Source of the DNA: Crystallibacter permensis
GTDB lineage: Bacteria; Actinomycetota; Actinomycetes; Actinomycetales; Micrococcaceae
Length of the DNA: 64,000 nucleotides
NCBI RefSeq assembly: GCF_025960875.1
Contig: NZ_JAODLR010000006.1
Span: 62,001 to 126,000 of the forward strand
Direction of reading: 5' to 3'
Translations under genes and position numbers: made by a program
Shown: positions 47,431-55,710 of the stretch, in pieces
How the letters are laid out: each line of letters begins with the position of its first letter
Numbering within the stretch: the stretch's first letter is position 1
The notes under the pieces: generated by a model
What the model was told of the DNA's origin: nothing
Seen by the model: the letters and a program-made list of their open reading frames with translations, nothing else
The model's database searches: none

Positions 47431-47530
47431 TAACGCCGGCCGTGACCGGCCTGGATTTCCTGCGCCGCCCGGTACGGTACGCGGCGTTGCCGGTGCCGTT
47501 GTCGGACCAGGCCGGGGCGCCGAGTGCCTA
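47431..47530 (-). pseudogene. aldehyde dehydrogenase remnant (C-terminal piece)
   Basis: Minus-strand frames read LGAPAWSDNGTGNAAYRTGR and, after a shift, EIQAGH, matching [20 protein letters not shown] of the intact enzyme at 49229-50752. DNA similarity to 49368-49470 is visible (for example GGCCGGCCTGGATCTCC versus GACCGGCCTGGATTTCC). The piece following in the protein order lies at 48205-48380, on the other side of the family A/B gene pair. Confidence 0.65.
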
Positions 47531-47626
47531 CAGGAGCCATTGGGCCTAGACAGGCCTCCTAATAGGAACTAATAGCAACGTCCAGGCCAGAATGGCTGGG
47601 AGCACGAAGATATTGTCCCCGGACCG

Positions 47627-47854
47627 TCAGGCGGAGTGGCGTCGGAAATCGAACTGTTCCGTATAGCCAAAGGGGACCGAATCGCTGAGGCTGACGACGA
47701 AGTGTCCGTCTCCGAGCCGTGTCACAAGGATGCCATGCGCCCGTTGCCGGAGCGCGCACTCAATCATCCGGTTGACCGCAGTGGTGATGCACTGGTCCAT
47801 GGACGCTCTGTTACGGACCTTGATTTCGATGGGTTTGACAGCTGGCATGTTCAT
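47627..47854 (-). CDS. small unknown protein, family B
   Basis: A 75-residue protein: SMDQCITTAVNRMIECALRQ, RAHGILVTRLGDGHFVVSLS, DSVPFGYTEQFDFRRHSA. A helix followed by beta strands is likely. It starts inside the stop of the family A gene (ATGA overlap at 47851-47854), so they are coupled. A frameshifted second copy lies at 47040-47233. I do not recognise the family; pairing with A and repeated occurrence in one island argue for a shared function. Confidence 0.6.
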   Translation of the reverse strand: MNMPAVKPIEIKVRNRASMDQCITTAVNRMIECALRQRAHGILVTRLGDGHFVVSLSDSVPFGYTEQFDFRRHSA

Positions 47855-48057
47855 CGAGCTCGTGCGGAGCCTGGTAGGGCCGTATACCCTTGCGCCTCTT
47901 CATATAAGGCTCGAGGTTCGGTGCCGCAGGCTTCAATCCTGAGAACGCCTGCAGAAACGGCTACCTCCTTCACATACCCGGTCCGGATAGTTCGCCCATT
48001 TTTGTGAACCTGAACCTGCCGGCCGGTCAAGTTCTTCCGTTCTCCGCAGTGTCCCAT
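47851..48057 (-). CDS. small unknown protein, family A (second copy)
   Basis: A 68-residue protein: GHCGERKNLTGRQVQVHKNG, RTIRTGYVKEVAVSAGVLRI, ALYEEAQGYTALP. ATG 48057 has AAAGG at 10 bp; an upstream GTG (48084) is weaker. Paralogue of the protein at 46544-46852. It is the first gene of an A-B pair that lies inside a broken aldehyde dehydrogenase copy. Confidence 0.58.
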   Translation of the reverse strand: MGHCGERKNLTGRQVQVHKNGRTIRTGYVKEVAVSAGVLRIEACGTEPRALYEEAQGYTALPGSARAR

Positions 48058-48204
48058 GACGTTGCCTTTCGTATCGCAATTCACTGTCTTGCTTATGTCT
48101 GGAGCTCAGAGCCCCGGAATCCTCAACCACCGGTCGACTTCAACTATCTAACTGTTGCCAGCGGGCATGGTGTGATCAAGCTACGCCAAATTGGGAGACA
48201 CGCC

Positions 48205-48380
48205 CTAGCTGACGGCGTCATGCTGATCGCTGAACCCTGCTACCGGGACCACGACCACGAGGCCGAAGATTTCCTCCTGGAAGATGCGCATCCTGTTGTG
48301 GCCTTCAACAATGATCTGGTGGACGCAGAAGCCGCCGGCGAAGACCGGGGCGCCCCAGCCTGGAAGGACGGCCGTGGACA
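48205..48380 (-). pseudogene. aldehyde dehydrogenase remnant (middle piece)
   Basis: The minus strand reads [20 protein letters not shown] then VPVAGFSDQHDAVS-stop, clearly related to [20 protein letters not shown] of the intact enzyme. The stop is at 48205-48207. In the intact protein the next residues are about those of the remnant at 47431-47530, so one gene copy was split by about 670 bp that hold the A/B pair. Between 48058 and 48204 nothing else is recognisable. Confidence 0.75.
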
Positions 48381-48495
48381 CTGATTCTTCTCGATTCGAT
48401 TACCCTTAGGATCCTTGTTTTGAAGAACCGGGGCTGTTCAGGAAGTCTGTGGCCGGTGCACGCTGGGGCGACGGAAGCACGCGCCACGGGGGTAG

Positions 48496-48537
48496 TCGAG
48501 CCTGCCGGATTCCGCTGGTGGTTTCCGACAGGCTCGA
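48496..48537. repeat. REP-like inverted repeat
   Basis: TCGAGCCTGCCGGA pairs with TCCGACAGGCTCGA (one mismatch) around a 14-base loop. It has the TCGAGCCTGTCG core of the short palindromic repeats scattered through Arthrobacter-type genomes. It lies between adk and the remnants and may end the adk transcript. A single arm with the same core (GGTAGTCGAGCCT) recurs near 52970. Confidence 0.65.
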
Positions 48538-48575
48538 TCACCGTTGCAGGATCACCGGTGCAAGCGGCGGAAGTA

Positions 48576-49172
48576 CTATCGTCCGTTTCCGGCAGAGACC
48601 TTGAGGAGATCTTCGAGGATGCTCATCACTCTGTCCGTGACCTCGCCGATCCCGCCGATCCCGTCAACACTGGCCAGGATTCCGCGGGCTGCGTAGCTGG
48701 CCACCACGGCTTCGGTCTGCTCGTGGTAGAGATCCAGGCGGTGGCGGATGACAGCTTCGTTGTCATCGCTGCGCCCGGTCTCCTGGGCACGACCCAGAAG
48801 GCGGGCCACGAGTTCCTCGTTGTCGGCCGTGAGCTGCAGGACGACGTCGAGCTCGTTATACTTGCCGGCGATGATGTAGTCCAGGTAATCGACCTGGGCG
48901 GTAGTGCGCGGGTATCCGTCGAGGAGGAAACCGTCCTGAACGTCGGCTTCGCTGAGGCGGTCCCGGACCATTTTGTTGGTCACGCTGTCCGGAACGAAGT
49001 CCCCGGCGTCCAGGTACTTCTTGGCTTCGATTCCTAGCGGGGTCTGGCCTTTGACGTTGGCACGGAAGATGTCGCCGGTGGAGATCGCGGCCACGCCGAG
49101 GCGCTCCGAGATCCGTTCCGCCTGCGTTCCCTTGCCCGAACCTGGAGGTCCGATAATCAACATTCTCGTCAT
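48576..49172 (-). CDS. adk: adenylate kinase, probable second copy
   Basis: A 198-residue adenylate kinase with P-loop GPPGSGKGT (8-16), AISTGDIFRANV, LLDGYPRTTAQ and a short LID as in other actinobacterial enzymes. It converts AMP + ATP to 2 ADP. The housekeeping adk normally lies after secY in the ribosomal protein cluster, which is not here, so this is probably an extra copy. It sits 56 bp downstream of the aldehyde dehydrogenase, probably in one operon, where it could recycle AMP made by acetyl-CoA synthetase. Confidence 0.92.
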   Translation of the reverse strand: MTRMLIIGPPGSGKGTQAERISERLGVAAISTGDIFRANVKGQTPLGIEAKKYLDAGDFVPDSVTNKMVRDRLSEADVQDGFLLDGYPRTTAQVDYLDYIIAGKYNELDVVLQLTADNEELVARLLGRAQETGRSDDNEAVIRHRLDLYHEQTEAVVASYAARGILASVDGIGGIGEVTDRVMSILEDLLKVSAGNGR

Positions 49173-49228
49173 TCAAAAGCCCTTCGTGGTGCCTGTTTGT
49201 TGAACGCTTGCGGTGGTCCCGACCGGGC

Positions 49229-50752
49229 TTAGAAGAAGCCGAGTTTGTTTTCGGAGTGGCTGACAAGGAGGTTCTTGGTCTGCTGGTAGTGGTCCAGCAT
49301 CATGGAGTGGTTTTCACGTCCGATGCCGGAGGACTTGTAGCCCCCGAACGCCGCCCCGGCCGGGTAGGCGTGGTAGTTGTTGACCCAGACCCGGCCGGCC
49401 TGGATCTCCCGTCCCGCGCGGTAGGCCACGTTGCCGTTGCGGGACCAAACGCCCGCGCCGAGACCGTAGAGCGTATCGTTGGCGATGCCCATGGCGTCGT
49501 TGTAGTCGCTGAACTTTGCCACGGAGACCACCGGGCCGAAGATCTCCTCCTGGAAGATCCGCATCCTGTTGTGGCCCTCGAAGACGGTGGGCTGGACGTA
49601 GTAGCCGCCGGCGAGATCGCCTTCCAGCTGGGCCCGGGCGCCGCCGGTGAGCAGCTTGGCGCCTTCCTGCACTCCGATGTCGATGTAAGAGAGGATCTTT
49701 TCGAGCTGGTCGTTAGAGGCCTGGGCGCCGATCTGGGTGTCAGTGTCCAGCGGGTTGCCCTGGATCATCTTCTCCACCCGGGCCACGGCGTCGGCCATGA
49801 AGGAGTCGTAGATGTTCTCCTGGACCAGGGCCCGGGACGGGCAGGTGCAGACTTCGCCCTGGTTGAAGGCGAAGAGGGCGAAGCCCTCCAGCGCCTTGTC
49901 GTAGAACGCGTCGTTGGACTCCGCGACGTCGGAGAAGAAGATGTTCGGGCTCTTGCCGCCGAGTTCCAGCGTGACCGGAATCAAGTTCTGGCTGGCGTAC
50001 TGGCTGATCAGCCGGCCGGTGCTGGTTTCGCCGGTGAAGGCGATCTTGCGGATCCGCGGGCTGGACGCCAGCGGCTTGCCGGCCTCGACGCCGAAGCCGT
50101 TGACCACGTTGAGGACGCCGGCGGGCAGCAGGTCGCCGATGAGTTCCATCAGAACCAAGATCGACGCCGGCGTCTGCTCAGCCGGCTTAAGGACGACGGC
50201 GTTGCCCGCCGCCAGGGCGGGGGCGAGCTTCCAGACGGCCATCAGGATCGGGAAGTTCCAGGGGATGATCTGGCCCACGACGCCGAGCGGCTCGTGGTAG
50301 TGGTAGGCGGTGGTGTCCTCGTCGAGCTGGGACAGCCGGCCCTCCTGAGCCCGGACCGCGGAGGCGAAGTACCGGAAGTGGTCCGCGGCGAGCGGGATGT
50401 CCGCGTTGAGCGTCTCGCGGATGGGCTTGCCGTTGTCCCAGGACTCGGCCACGGCCAGCAGTTCGAGGTTCGCGTCGATCCTGTCGGCGATCCTGTTCAG
50501 GACCGCGGCCCGTTCGGCGACGGAGGTCCTGCCCCACGACGGCGCGACCTTGTGGGCGGCATCCAGCGCCAGCTCGATGTCCTCAGCGGTGCTGCGGGCC
50601 ACCTCACAGAAGGCCTTGCCAGTCACGGGGGTGATGTTCTGGAAGTACCGGCCCTTGACCGGGGCGACCCACTCGCCGCCGATCCAGTTCTCGTAGCGGT
50701 CCTTGAACGTGACCTTCGAACCCTCAGTACCGGGCTGGGCATAAACAGTCAT
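49229..50752 (-). CDS. acetaldehyde dehydrogenase (NAD-dependent aldehyde dehydrogenase, ExaC/AcoD type)
   Basis: A 507-residue aldehyde dehydrogenase. Catalytic Cys302 in [11 protein letters not shown], general base Glu in LELGGKSPN, and [13 protein letters not shown] for the NAD site. The N-terminus ([20 protein letters not shown]) and the C-terminus ([15 protein letters not shown]) are those of ExaC/AcoD enzymes that oxidise acetaldehyde. Upstream lies a promoter module shared with two other sites in the island, and the divergent GAF regulator. Downstream adk follows. Remnants of a second copy lie at 47431 and 48205. Confidence 0.94.
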   Translation of the reverse strand: MTVYAQPGTEGSKVTFKDRYENWIGGEWVAPVKGRYFQNITPVTGKAFCEVARSTAEDIELALDAAHKVAPSWGRTSVAERAAVLNRIADRIDANLELLAVAESWDNGKPIRETLNADIPLAADHFRYFASAVRAQEGRLSQLDEDTTAYHYHEPLGVVGQIIPWNFPILMAVWKLAPALAAGNAVVLKPAEQTPASILVLMELIGDLLPAGVLNVVNGFGVEAGKPLASSPRIRKIAFTGETSTGRLISQYASQNLIPVTLELGGKSPNIFFSDVAESNDAFYDKALEGFALFAFNQGEVCTCPSRALVQENIYDSFMADAVARVEKMIQGNPLDTDTQIGAQASNDQLEKILSYIDIGVQEGAKLLTGGARAQLEGDLAGGYYVQPTVFEGHNRMRIFQEEIFGPVVSVAKFSDYNDAMGIANDTLYGLGAGVWSRNGNVAYRAGREIQAGRVWVNNYHAYPAGAAFGGYKSSGIGRENHSMMLDHYQQTKNLLVSHSENKLGFF

Positions 50753-50791
50753 AGTAACTCCTCTGGATAACAGACGTCTTCTTCTGGCCCC

Positions 50792-50825
50792 ATGCTAGAA
50801 CTTCAAAGGTTGCGACCAGGCTGCA
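50792..50825 (-). promoter_or_regulatory. C2-island promoter module of the aldehyde dehydrogenase
   Basis: On the minus strand: TGCAGCCTGGTCGCAACC, then 10 bases, then TAGCAT. The layout equals that of copies at 42793 and 52741. The hexamer TAGCAT lies about 40 bp upstream of the start codon, a normal -10 position; the CGCAACC repeat would occupy the -35 zone, as for a class II activator site. Confidence 0.6.
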
Positions 50826-51339
50826 ACGGGGATCCGCCAGTTGCTGACCAGCCCCCGATGGGACGCTTCTGGTCCCGATGCATCTGCACAGAGAAAGCAC
50901 CGGACCAGAACATCCTGAATCAAGGGGAACGGCTCGATCCCGATTCCCGTCATCAGGAAGTGGCTGATTGAAAACCCTGGTACGGCATCCTTCCATGCAC
51001 CATCACGGCGGCCATCAGCTGGTGTGCGCCAGATTCAGGAGTCCTCCGGTGGCGTGTGATGAGGCCGTAGATTGAAGGGGCATTCGCGGCCGGGGAGCTA
51101 ATGGACCGCGGAAGAACTGTTTGCGCTGGCGTCCGGAGCCAGCGCCTACCGGACCAAACCATTGTGGCTCAGACGGCTGCTGGATTTAGTCAGTCACCTC
51201 TAACCGACGATGGAAACCGTCGGGATGGCGGGGGTACGCAAATATTCCGCTAACCTGAACGATGCAACCTGCAAGAGGCCGGTATGCTTGTGATTGGGGC
51301 CACACCTGCCCCTTTCCTCCTGTCGACTATGGAGCCACC
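50826..51339. other. divergent intergenic region with a hairpin and a possible remnant
   Basis: About 510 bp between the aldehyde dehydrogenase and the GAF regulator. It contains a perfect 8-bp hairpin GCGCTGGC / GCCAGCGC (51123-51145). Around it a + strand frame reads EELFALASGASAYRTKPLWL then RRLLDLVSHL-stop (ends near 51201), which looks like the tail of a lost protein that I cannot identify. No whole gene is seen. Confidence 0.4.
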
Positions 51340-52725
51340 GTGCCTAATTCCCGGCCGCTGTTGCCCAGCCTGTCTCCCAGCGTCGCGGCGACGACAATTG
51401 TTCCCGTTACCCTGCCTTTCCCGGCGTCGAAGCAGCTTGGTGTCAGTTCCGGGCAACGGGCCCTTCGCAGCATCATTGAGGAGTCCTGGCAGCGTTCGTT
51501 GCGTCTGCAGGCCGACCCCGATATGCCCCCGTCTGCGCTGACGCTCGACGGCGAGGCACTTAAGGAGTACCGCCGGGGCCACCCCTTAGCGTCCATCATG
51601 CCGGTGATCCATAAACTGCTGATTCAGCCCGGTTCCGAACAAGGGCTGCTCGTCGCTGTCGGGGATGAACTGGGCCGGCTCCTGTGGGTCGATGGCGATA
51701 CTGCCCTGCGCCGGCGTGCCGAGCGCATGCTGTTCGTTGAGGGTGCGGACTGGTCCGAGGCCAGCGTCGGCACGAGCGCACCCGGGACCGCCCTGGCGCT
51801 GGGCCGCAGCGTCCAGGTCGCCGGTGCCGAGCATTTCAACCGGGCTGTTCACCCGTGGAGCTGCACGGCGGTGCCCTTCCATGATCCGGACACAGGGGCC
51901 GTGATCGGAGTCCTGGACATTACCGGCACGGAGATGGCGGTCGCCCCGCATACCCTGACCCTCGTTGAGGCCACCGTGGCGGCCGCGCAGGCGCAACTGC
52001 GGGTGGAGCGGCTTCAGTTGGCCGCCACGCAGCGGGACCGGCCCGCGGATCGGCGCATGCCGGCTGCGGCTGCCGGACACAAAACCATCCACCGGACCAG
52101 CAGCCCGGTCCAGAGTCTGTATCGCAACAGCCTGCGGTTGCTCGGCCGGGACCACGCTCTGCTTAGCATTGAAGGCAGGACGGTATCGCTGTCTCCAAGG
52201 CACAGTGAGTTGCTTGCCCTGCTGAGCATCCATCCGGATGGCCTCAGCGCTGAGGAACTGTGCAGCCTACTCTTCGGGGAAGTTCCGGCCATGACGCTTC
52301 GGGCGGAGATGGTCCGGTTGAGGAAAGTCCTTCAGCAGTTCAATCCTGCCGCCGTGCCGGAATCCCGCCCCTACAGGCTCACCGTGGACGTCCGGTCGGA
52401 CGCTGGCCAGGTTCTCAGCTGCCTCCAGCGCGGGGCACACCGGCTCGCCCTGGAAATTTATCGCGGTCCGGTGTTGCCGCACTCCGAGGCTCCAGGTGTG
52501 GTAAAGCTCCGGAGGCGCGTCTCCACACTCCTTCGGGAGGCCCTATTAACGGACGGCAGCGCGGAAGCCCTGCTTCAGTACGCGGAACTTCCTGAAGCGA
52601 GCGATGACGTGGCTGTTCGGATGGCGGCGCTGAAACGACTGCCGCCCCGCTCACCCAAGAGGGCTGCGGTGGTTGCTGATCTGGAGCGTCTGGAATCCGA
52701 ACTCGGAACACACCAACGTCCGTGA
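51340..52725 (+). CDS. GAF-domain transcriptional regulator (AcoR-like sensor, winged-helix C-terminus)
   Basis: A 461-residue protein. The N-terminal two thirds resemble the sensor part of AcoR-type activators: IIEESWQRSLRLQADPD, then a GAF domain (GLLVAVGDELGRLLWVDGD, WSEASVGTSAPGTALALGRS, HPWSCTAVPFHDPDTGAVIG). There is no sigma-54 AAA+ domain; instead a winged helix of the OmpR type follows (TVSLSPRHSELLALLSIHPD, LRAEMVRLRKVLQQF). Divergent from the aldehyde dehydrogenase, it is the likely activator binding the TGCAACC-type modules. Start GTG 51340 has GGAG at 5 bp. Confidence 0.82.
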   Translation: MPNSRPLLPSLSPSVAATTIVPVTLPFPASKQLGVSSGQRALRSIIEESWQRSLRLQADPDMPPSALTLDGEALKEYRRGHPLASIMPVIHKLLIQPGSEQGLLVAVGDELGRLLWVDGDTALRRRAERMLFVEGADWSEASVGTSAPGTALALGRSVQVAGAEHFNRAVHPWSCTAVPFHDPDTGAVIGVLDITGTEMAVAPHTLTLVEATVAAAQAQLRVERLQLAATQRDRPADRRMPAAAAGHKTIHRTSSPVQSLYRNSLRLLGRDHALLSIEGRTVSLSPRHSELLALLSIHPDGLSAEELCSLLFGEVPAMTLRAEMVRLRKVLQQFNPAAVPESRPYRLTVDVRSDAGQVLSCLQRGAHRLALEIYRGPVLPHSEAPGVVKLRRRVSTLLREALLTDGSAEALLQYAELPEASDDVAVRMAALKRLPPRSPKRAAVVADLERLESELGTHQRP

Positions 52726-52818
52726 GATGACCCGCAAGGCTGCAACCTCGGTGCAACCCTCCCGTCCCTAGGCTAAGGACAACGGCCATCGCCCCGCTCA
52801 CACCAAGAGTGAACGATG
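52721..52818 (+). repeat. 98-bp repeat, copy B (promoter region)
   Basis: Second copy of the repeat at 42773-42870. Its first bases overlap the stop codon of the GAF regulator. It ends with the ATG (52816-52818) of a malate synthase tail fragment. Both copies share the promoter module and the conserved run up to the start codon. Confidence 0.85.
52741..52774 (+). promoter_or_regulatory. C2-island promoter module, copy B
   Basis: TGCAACCTCGGTGCAACC, then 10 bases, then TAGGCT: the same direct repeat and -10 as the other two modules. It would start a transcript about 35 bases before the ATG at 52816. Confidence 0.5.
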
Positions 52819-52941
52819 CCCGTCGCCGACGCCCGCGACATCTTCGAGGAGGTCACCCTTGACCCTAGGCTCCCGGCCTTCCTGACAGTTCCCGCCTACG
52901 ACCGGTTCCTGTACCAGGGCTGGAAGGGATCCGGTCGCTGA
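52816..52941 (+). pseudogene. malate synthase C-terminal fragment behind a promoter copy
   Basis: A 41-codon frame: VADARDIFEEVTLDPRLPAF then LTVPAYDRFLYQGW. The pattern ARxIFEEV...FLT(L/V)PAY is the extreme C-terminus of malate synthase A (AceB). The rest of the enzyme is missing, and the fragment is joined exactly to the start codon of the duplicated promoter region. It suggests that a glyoxylate-cycle gene once stood in this C2 island. Confidence 0.65.
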
Positions 52942-53360
52942 GCCCGTGCTTATGGAAACCTGATCCTCGGTAGTCGAGCCTCTCGAGATTTCTGTCGCCG
53001 GGTTGCTACGCCCTCCGCGGGACGGGCGGCCGACGACGGCTTGAGCCGTAATCCCGTCATAAACCGGCCCTTCCCGCTTTCGGGTCAAGCGCAAAACGCG
53101 AAGGATGACGACGGTAATCGGGGACAGAGGGAACTCAAGCAGATAACCTCCGATCCATCGTCAGGCCCCACGAGCGAGTCAAGAGCGCTTTGTCAGGCTC
53201 TTTGTGAATTCCACCCGCTCGACTTTAGGCACATCGGGCCTGACGCTTTACTACTATTCCGCCAACACTTACGGTGGCGGCGTCCTGCTTCAGAAAGTAC
53301 CCCCTGGTAGATCTCGGTGTCCGACGGCACGACGCCAGCGAGCGAGAAAAGAGACATTTC
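52942..53360. other. intergenic, no gene seen
   Basis: About 420 bp. Only a partial REP-like arm (GGTAGTCGAGCCTCTCGAG, 52969-52987) is recognisable. Nothing else supports a gene on either strand. Confidence 0.5.
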
Positions 53361-54677
53361 ATGACCACCTGGCGGATCAGGGATTTTCATTCGGCCGACC
53401 TTGACGGGATCCTGCACCTCTGGGAATCCCTCAAGGCCACCAACATCGAGCCGGTCTACGCCCTTTCCGAGGTGCTCGCCTCCTGCGAGAAGGACCACGC
53501 CGTCGTCGCGGTGCAGGGCGAGACGGTGGTGGGAGCCGCCATCGGACGCGCCGCGCATGACCAGGGCTGGATCGTCTTTCTGGCTACGCTTCCGGAGTTC
53601 CGGGGCCGCGGGATCGGCACCTCGCTGCTGGCCGCGGTCGAAAACCGGATGGCCCCGCACGGGCTCGACAAGCTCTCCGCGCTGATGCCCGAGGCCGAAA
53701 CCCGGGTGGAAGCCTTCCTGGGCCGCGGCTTCGTGCTCAAAAAGAACCTGCGCTACTTCGAGCGCAGGATCCCCGTCCAGCGCCAGGAGCTCGGCGCGCT
53801 GGGCCAGCTCGGCGGCCGCATCCTGGCCCGGGACCTCTGGGAAAACGTCGCCGGCATGCGCAAGGAGAAGGAACTGCTGGAACGGCGCCTGGTCCTGCCG
53901 CTGGCCGAGGCCGACCTCGCCGACGAATACGGCGTGGTGCCCCCACGCGCCGTCGTCCTCTTCGGCCCTCCCGGCACCGGAAAGACGACCTTCGCGAAGG
54001 CGATCGCCTCCCGGCTGGAGTGGCCGTTCGTGGAGGTTTTCCCGTCCCGGCTGGCCTCGGACCCGAAGGGGCTGGCCGGCGCGCTGCGCGAGACCTTCCT
54101 GGAGATCGCCGAGCTGGAGCACGCCGTCGTGTTCATCGACGAGGTGGAGGAAATCGCCTCCCAGCGGTCGGGCGAACCGCCGTCGCCGCTGCAGGGCGTC
54201 ACCAACGAACTGCTCAAGATCATCCCGGCCTTCCGCGAACAGCCCGGCCGGCTGCTCGTCTGCGCCACCAACTTCATCCGCGCCCTGGACACCGCGTTCC
54301 TGCGCCACGGCCGGTTCGACTACGTCATCCCCATCGGACTGCCCGACCGCCAGGCCCGCGAGGCCATGTGGCAGCGCTTCATCCCCGCCGCGGTCGTGGA
54401 CGAGGTGGACGTGGAGCTGCTGGTGGACCGAACCAAGGGCTTCTCCCCGGCGGACATCGAGTACGCGGCCCGGAGCGCCTCCCAGCGGGCGCTGGAAAAG
54501 GCGGTGTACGACGACGGCGGGCTGGCTTCCGGCGGCGACCTCGCCGTCCGCGCCGCGGTCCGGAAGGGCCCGGCCACCCAAGATTACCTCGACGCGATCG
54601 GGGACACCCGGACCACGGTCAGCGACGAGGTCCACGAGCAGTTCCTTGAGGACATCGACGCGCTGGGCCGGGTATAA
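53361..54677 (+). CDS. GNAT acetyltransferase - AAA+ ATPase fusion protein
   Basis: A 438-residue two-domain protein. Residues 1-140 are a GNAT N-acetyltransferase fold with the acetyl-CoA motif PEFRGRGIGTSLLAAVE. From about 165 follows an AAA+ domain: Walker A FGPPGTGKTT (about 201-210), Walker B VVFIDEVEEI (about 254-263), sensor 1 LLVCATNFI, arginine-finger region FLRHGRFDYVIP and sensor 2 region FSPADIEYAARSAS. The AAA+ part is of the classical SpoVK/FtsH-like clade. ATG 53361 has only a weak ribosome binding site. In this C2 island it might acetylate and remodel Acs or the dehydrogenases; this is inference. Confidence 0.8.
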   Translation: MTTWRIRDFHSADLDGILHLWESLKATNIEPVYALSEVLASCEKDHAVVAVQGETVVGAAIGRAAHDQGWIVFLATLPEFRGRGIGTSLLAAVENRMAPHGLDKLSALMPEAETRVEAFLGRGFVLKKNLRYFERRIPVQRQELGALGQLGGRILARDLWENVAGMRKEKELLERRLVLPLAEADLADEYGVVPPRAVVLFGPPGTGKTTFAKAIASRLEWPFVEVFPSRLASDPKGLAGALRETFLEIAELEHAVVFIDEVEEIASQRSGEPPSPLQGVTNELLKIIPAFREQPGRLLVCATNFIRALDTAFLRHGRFDYVIPIGLPDRQAREAMWQRFIPAAVVDEVDVELLVDRTKGFSPADIEYAARSASQRALEKAVYDDGGLASGGDLAVRAAVRKGPATQDYLDAIGDTRTTVSDEVHEQFLEDIDALGRV

Positions 54678-55261
54678 GGCTGATCTTGCAGGGGCTTCGC
54701 TAATTGTTACGTGGCAGATGAATTCCCCTCTGCGGCCATGTTAACGGGCTGGCTTGTCAATTTGTCGAGTATCCGACGCGAGGCCTCGGCACGCCCGGTA
54801 ACGATCGTCATCGTACGCAATCCAACAATGGCTTATCGCTACTTTAACGCGCAGTGGTCCCGCCCCCATCTCGGCGGGGTCCCGCGCTGGCTAGGCTAGG
54901 TCCAGCGAGTCGAAGTCCTCGTCGACCCGGATCGGGTTGTGGAGGTTCAGCACCGTGGAGCCGGCGCTCCGTTTGATGGTATTTGTCAGTACGGCGATCG
55001 TGGCAATCCTCACGGCGGGGACAAGACGTCAAACTCCTCGTGTTGCTAATTAATCGCCATGGCTGGCTAACAGCGCCCAAACCCGGCAGATACAGGCCAC
55101 CTCGGCGCTCGGCAAAACCTTAGCGTTGGATATTTCACTTTTCACGAGCCATCCCATCCAGGCAATGGCACGATGCCGGTCTCCAGCCGCTGCGACTGGC
55201 TTTGCGGTCATAAACACTCAGGATCCTCTCTTGTTCGACACGCGATTCCTGAGGAGGTCGA
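54678..55261. other. intergenic with a short unidentified coding tail
   Basis: About 580 bp without a whole gene. On the minus strand a frame ending at a stop at 54891-54893 reads RSAGSTVLNLHNPIRVDEDF then DSLDLA, a plausible C-terminus of a lost protein (about 54891-55010). I cannot name it. The remainder shows nothing on either strand. Confidence 0.35.
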
Positions 55262-55708
55262 TCAAGGCCTGCCCGGACGCTCCTTCGCAAGTTCGATGAC
55301 CCATTGCGGGGTCTCGCGGCCCAGTCGCTTATCGAGTTCGCAGCGCAATCGTGCTGCCTCGATCTTGACCCTCTTCTCCGCAGCCGCTTGCTGGACAGGA
55401 GTCCGTCGGCGTTGACGCCGAGTTGTCTCTTCACGTCGGTCCGGGTCGGCAGAACTGGTCCCGGCAGCCGGGTCGAAGTCACTACGACTTGGCTTTGGAA
55501 GCTCGGCGTCTGACAGGGCCGCGATGAGGTCATAGTCCTCAACCATGTAGCCATCGCCGACATTCAGACGGCGCTGCAGATTAGTGACGTATTGAAAGAA
55601 GCGCTGATCCGATCCGGTGCGTTTCCAATCAGCGGCGATCAGCCCGAGGAGCAGGTCGATGCGGTCTCTTGGCCGTTCCGGTAGACCAGCGAATAGATCC
55701 TCCGTCAT
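55262..55708 (-). CDS. hypothetical protein (last gene of an unknown operon)
   Basis: A 148-residue soluble protein. The N-terminal half (RPRDRIDLLLGLIAADWKRT, GSDQRFFQYVTNLQR, YMVEDYDLIAAL) resembles the small DUF1040-type helical proteins with an R..W...PD.R..Q..xNL...EDxxL pattern. The C-terminal half is highly charged and may be a coiled coil (QQAAAEKRVKIEAARLRCEL). AGGAAGGAAG precedes ATG 55708. It follows the HicB-like gene by 2 bp. Confidence 0.6.
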   Translation of the reverse strand: MTEDLFAGLPERPRDRIDLLLGLIAADWKRTGSDQRFFQYVTNLQRRLNVGDGYMVEDYDLIAALSDAELPKPSRSDFDPAAGTSSADPDRREETTRRQRRRTPVQQAAAEKRVKIEAARLRCELDKRLGRETPQWVIELAKERPGRP

Positions 55709-55710
55709 GC

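Noticed and set aside
49208-50770. 520-codon + strand frame over the aldehyde dehydrogenase
   Set aside because: Shadow frame; the minus-strand enzyme has all catalytic residues including Cys302.
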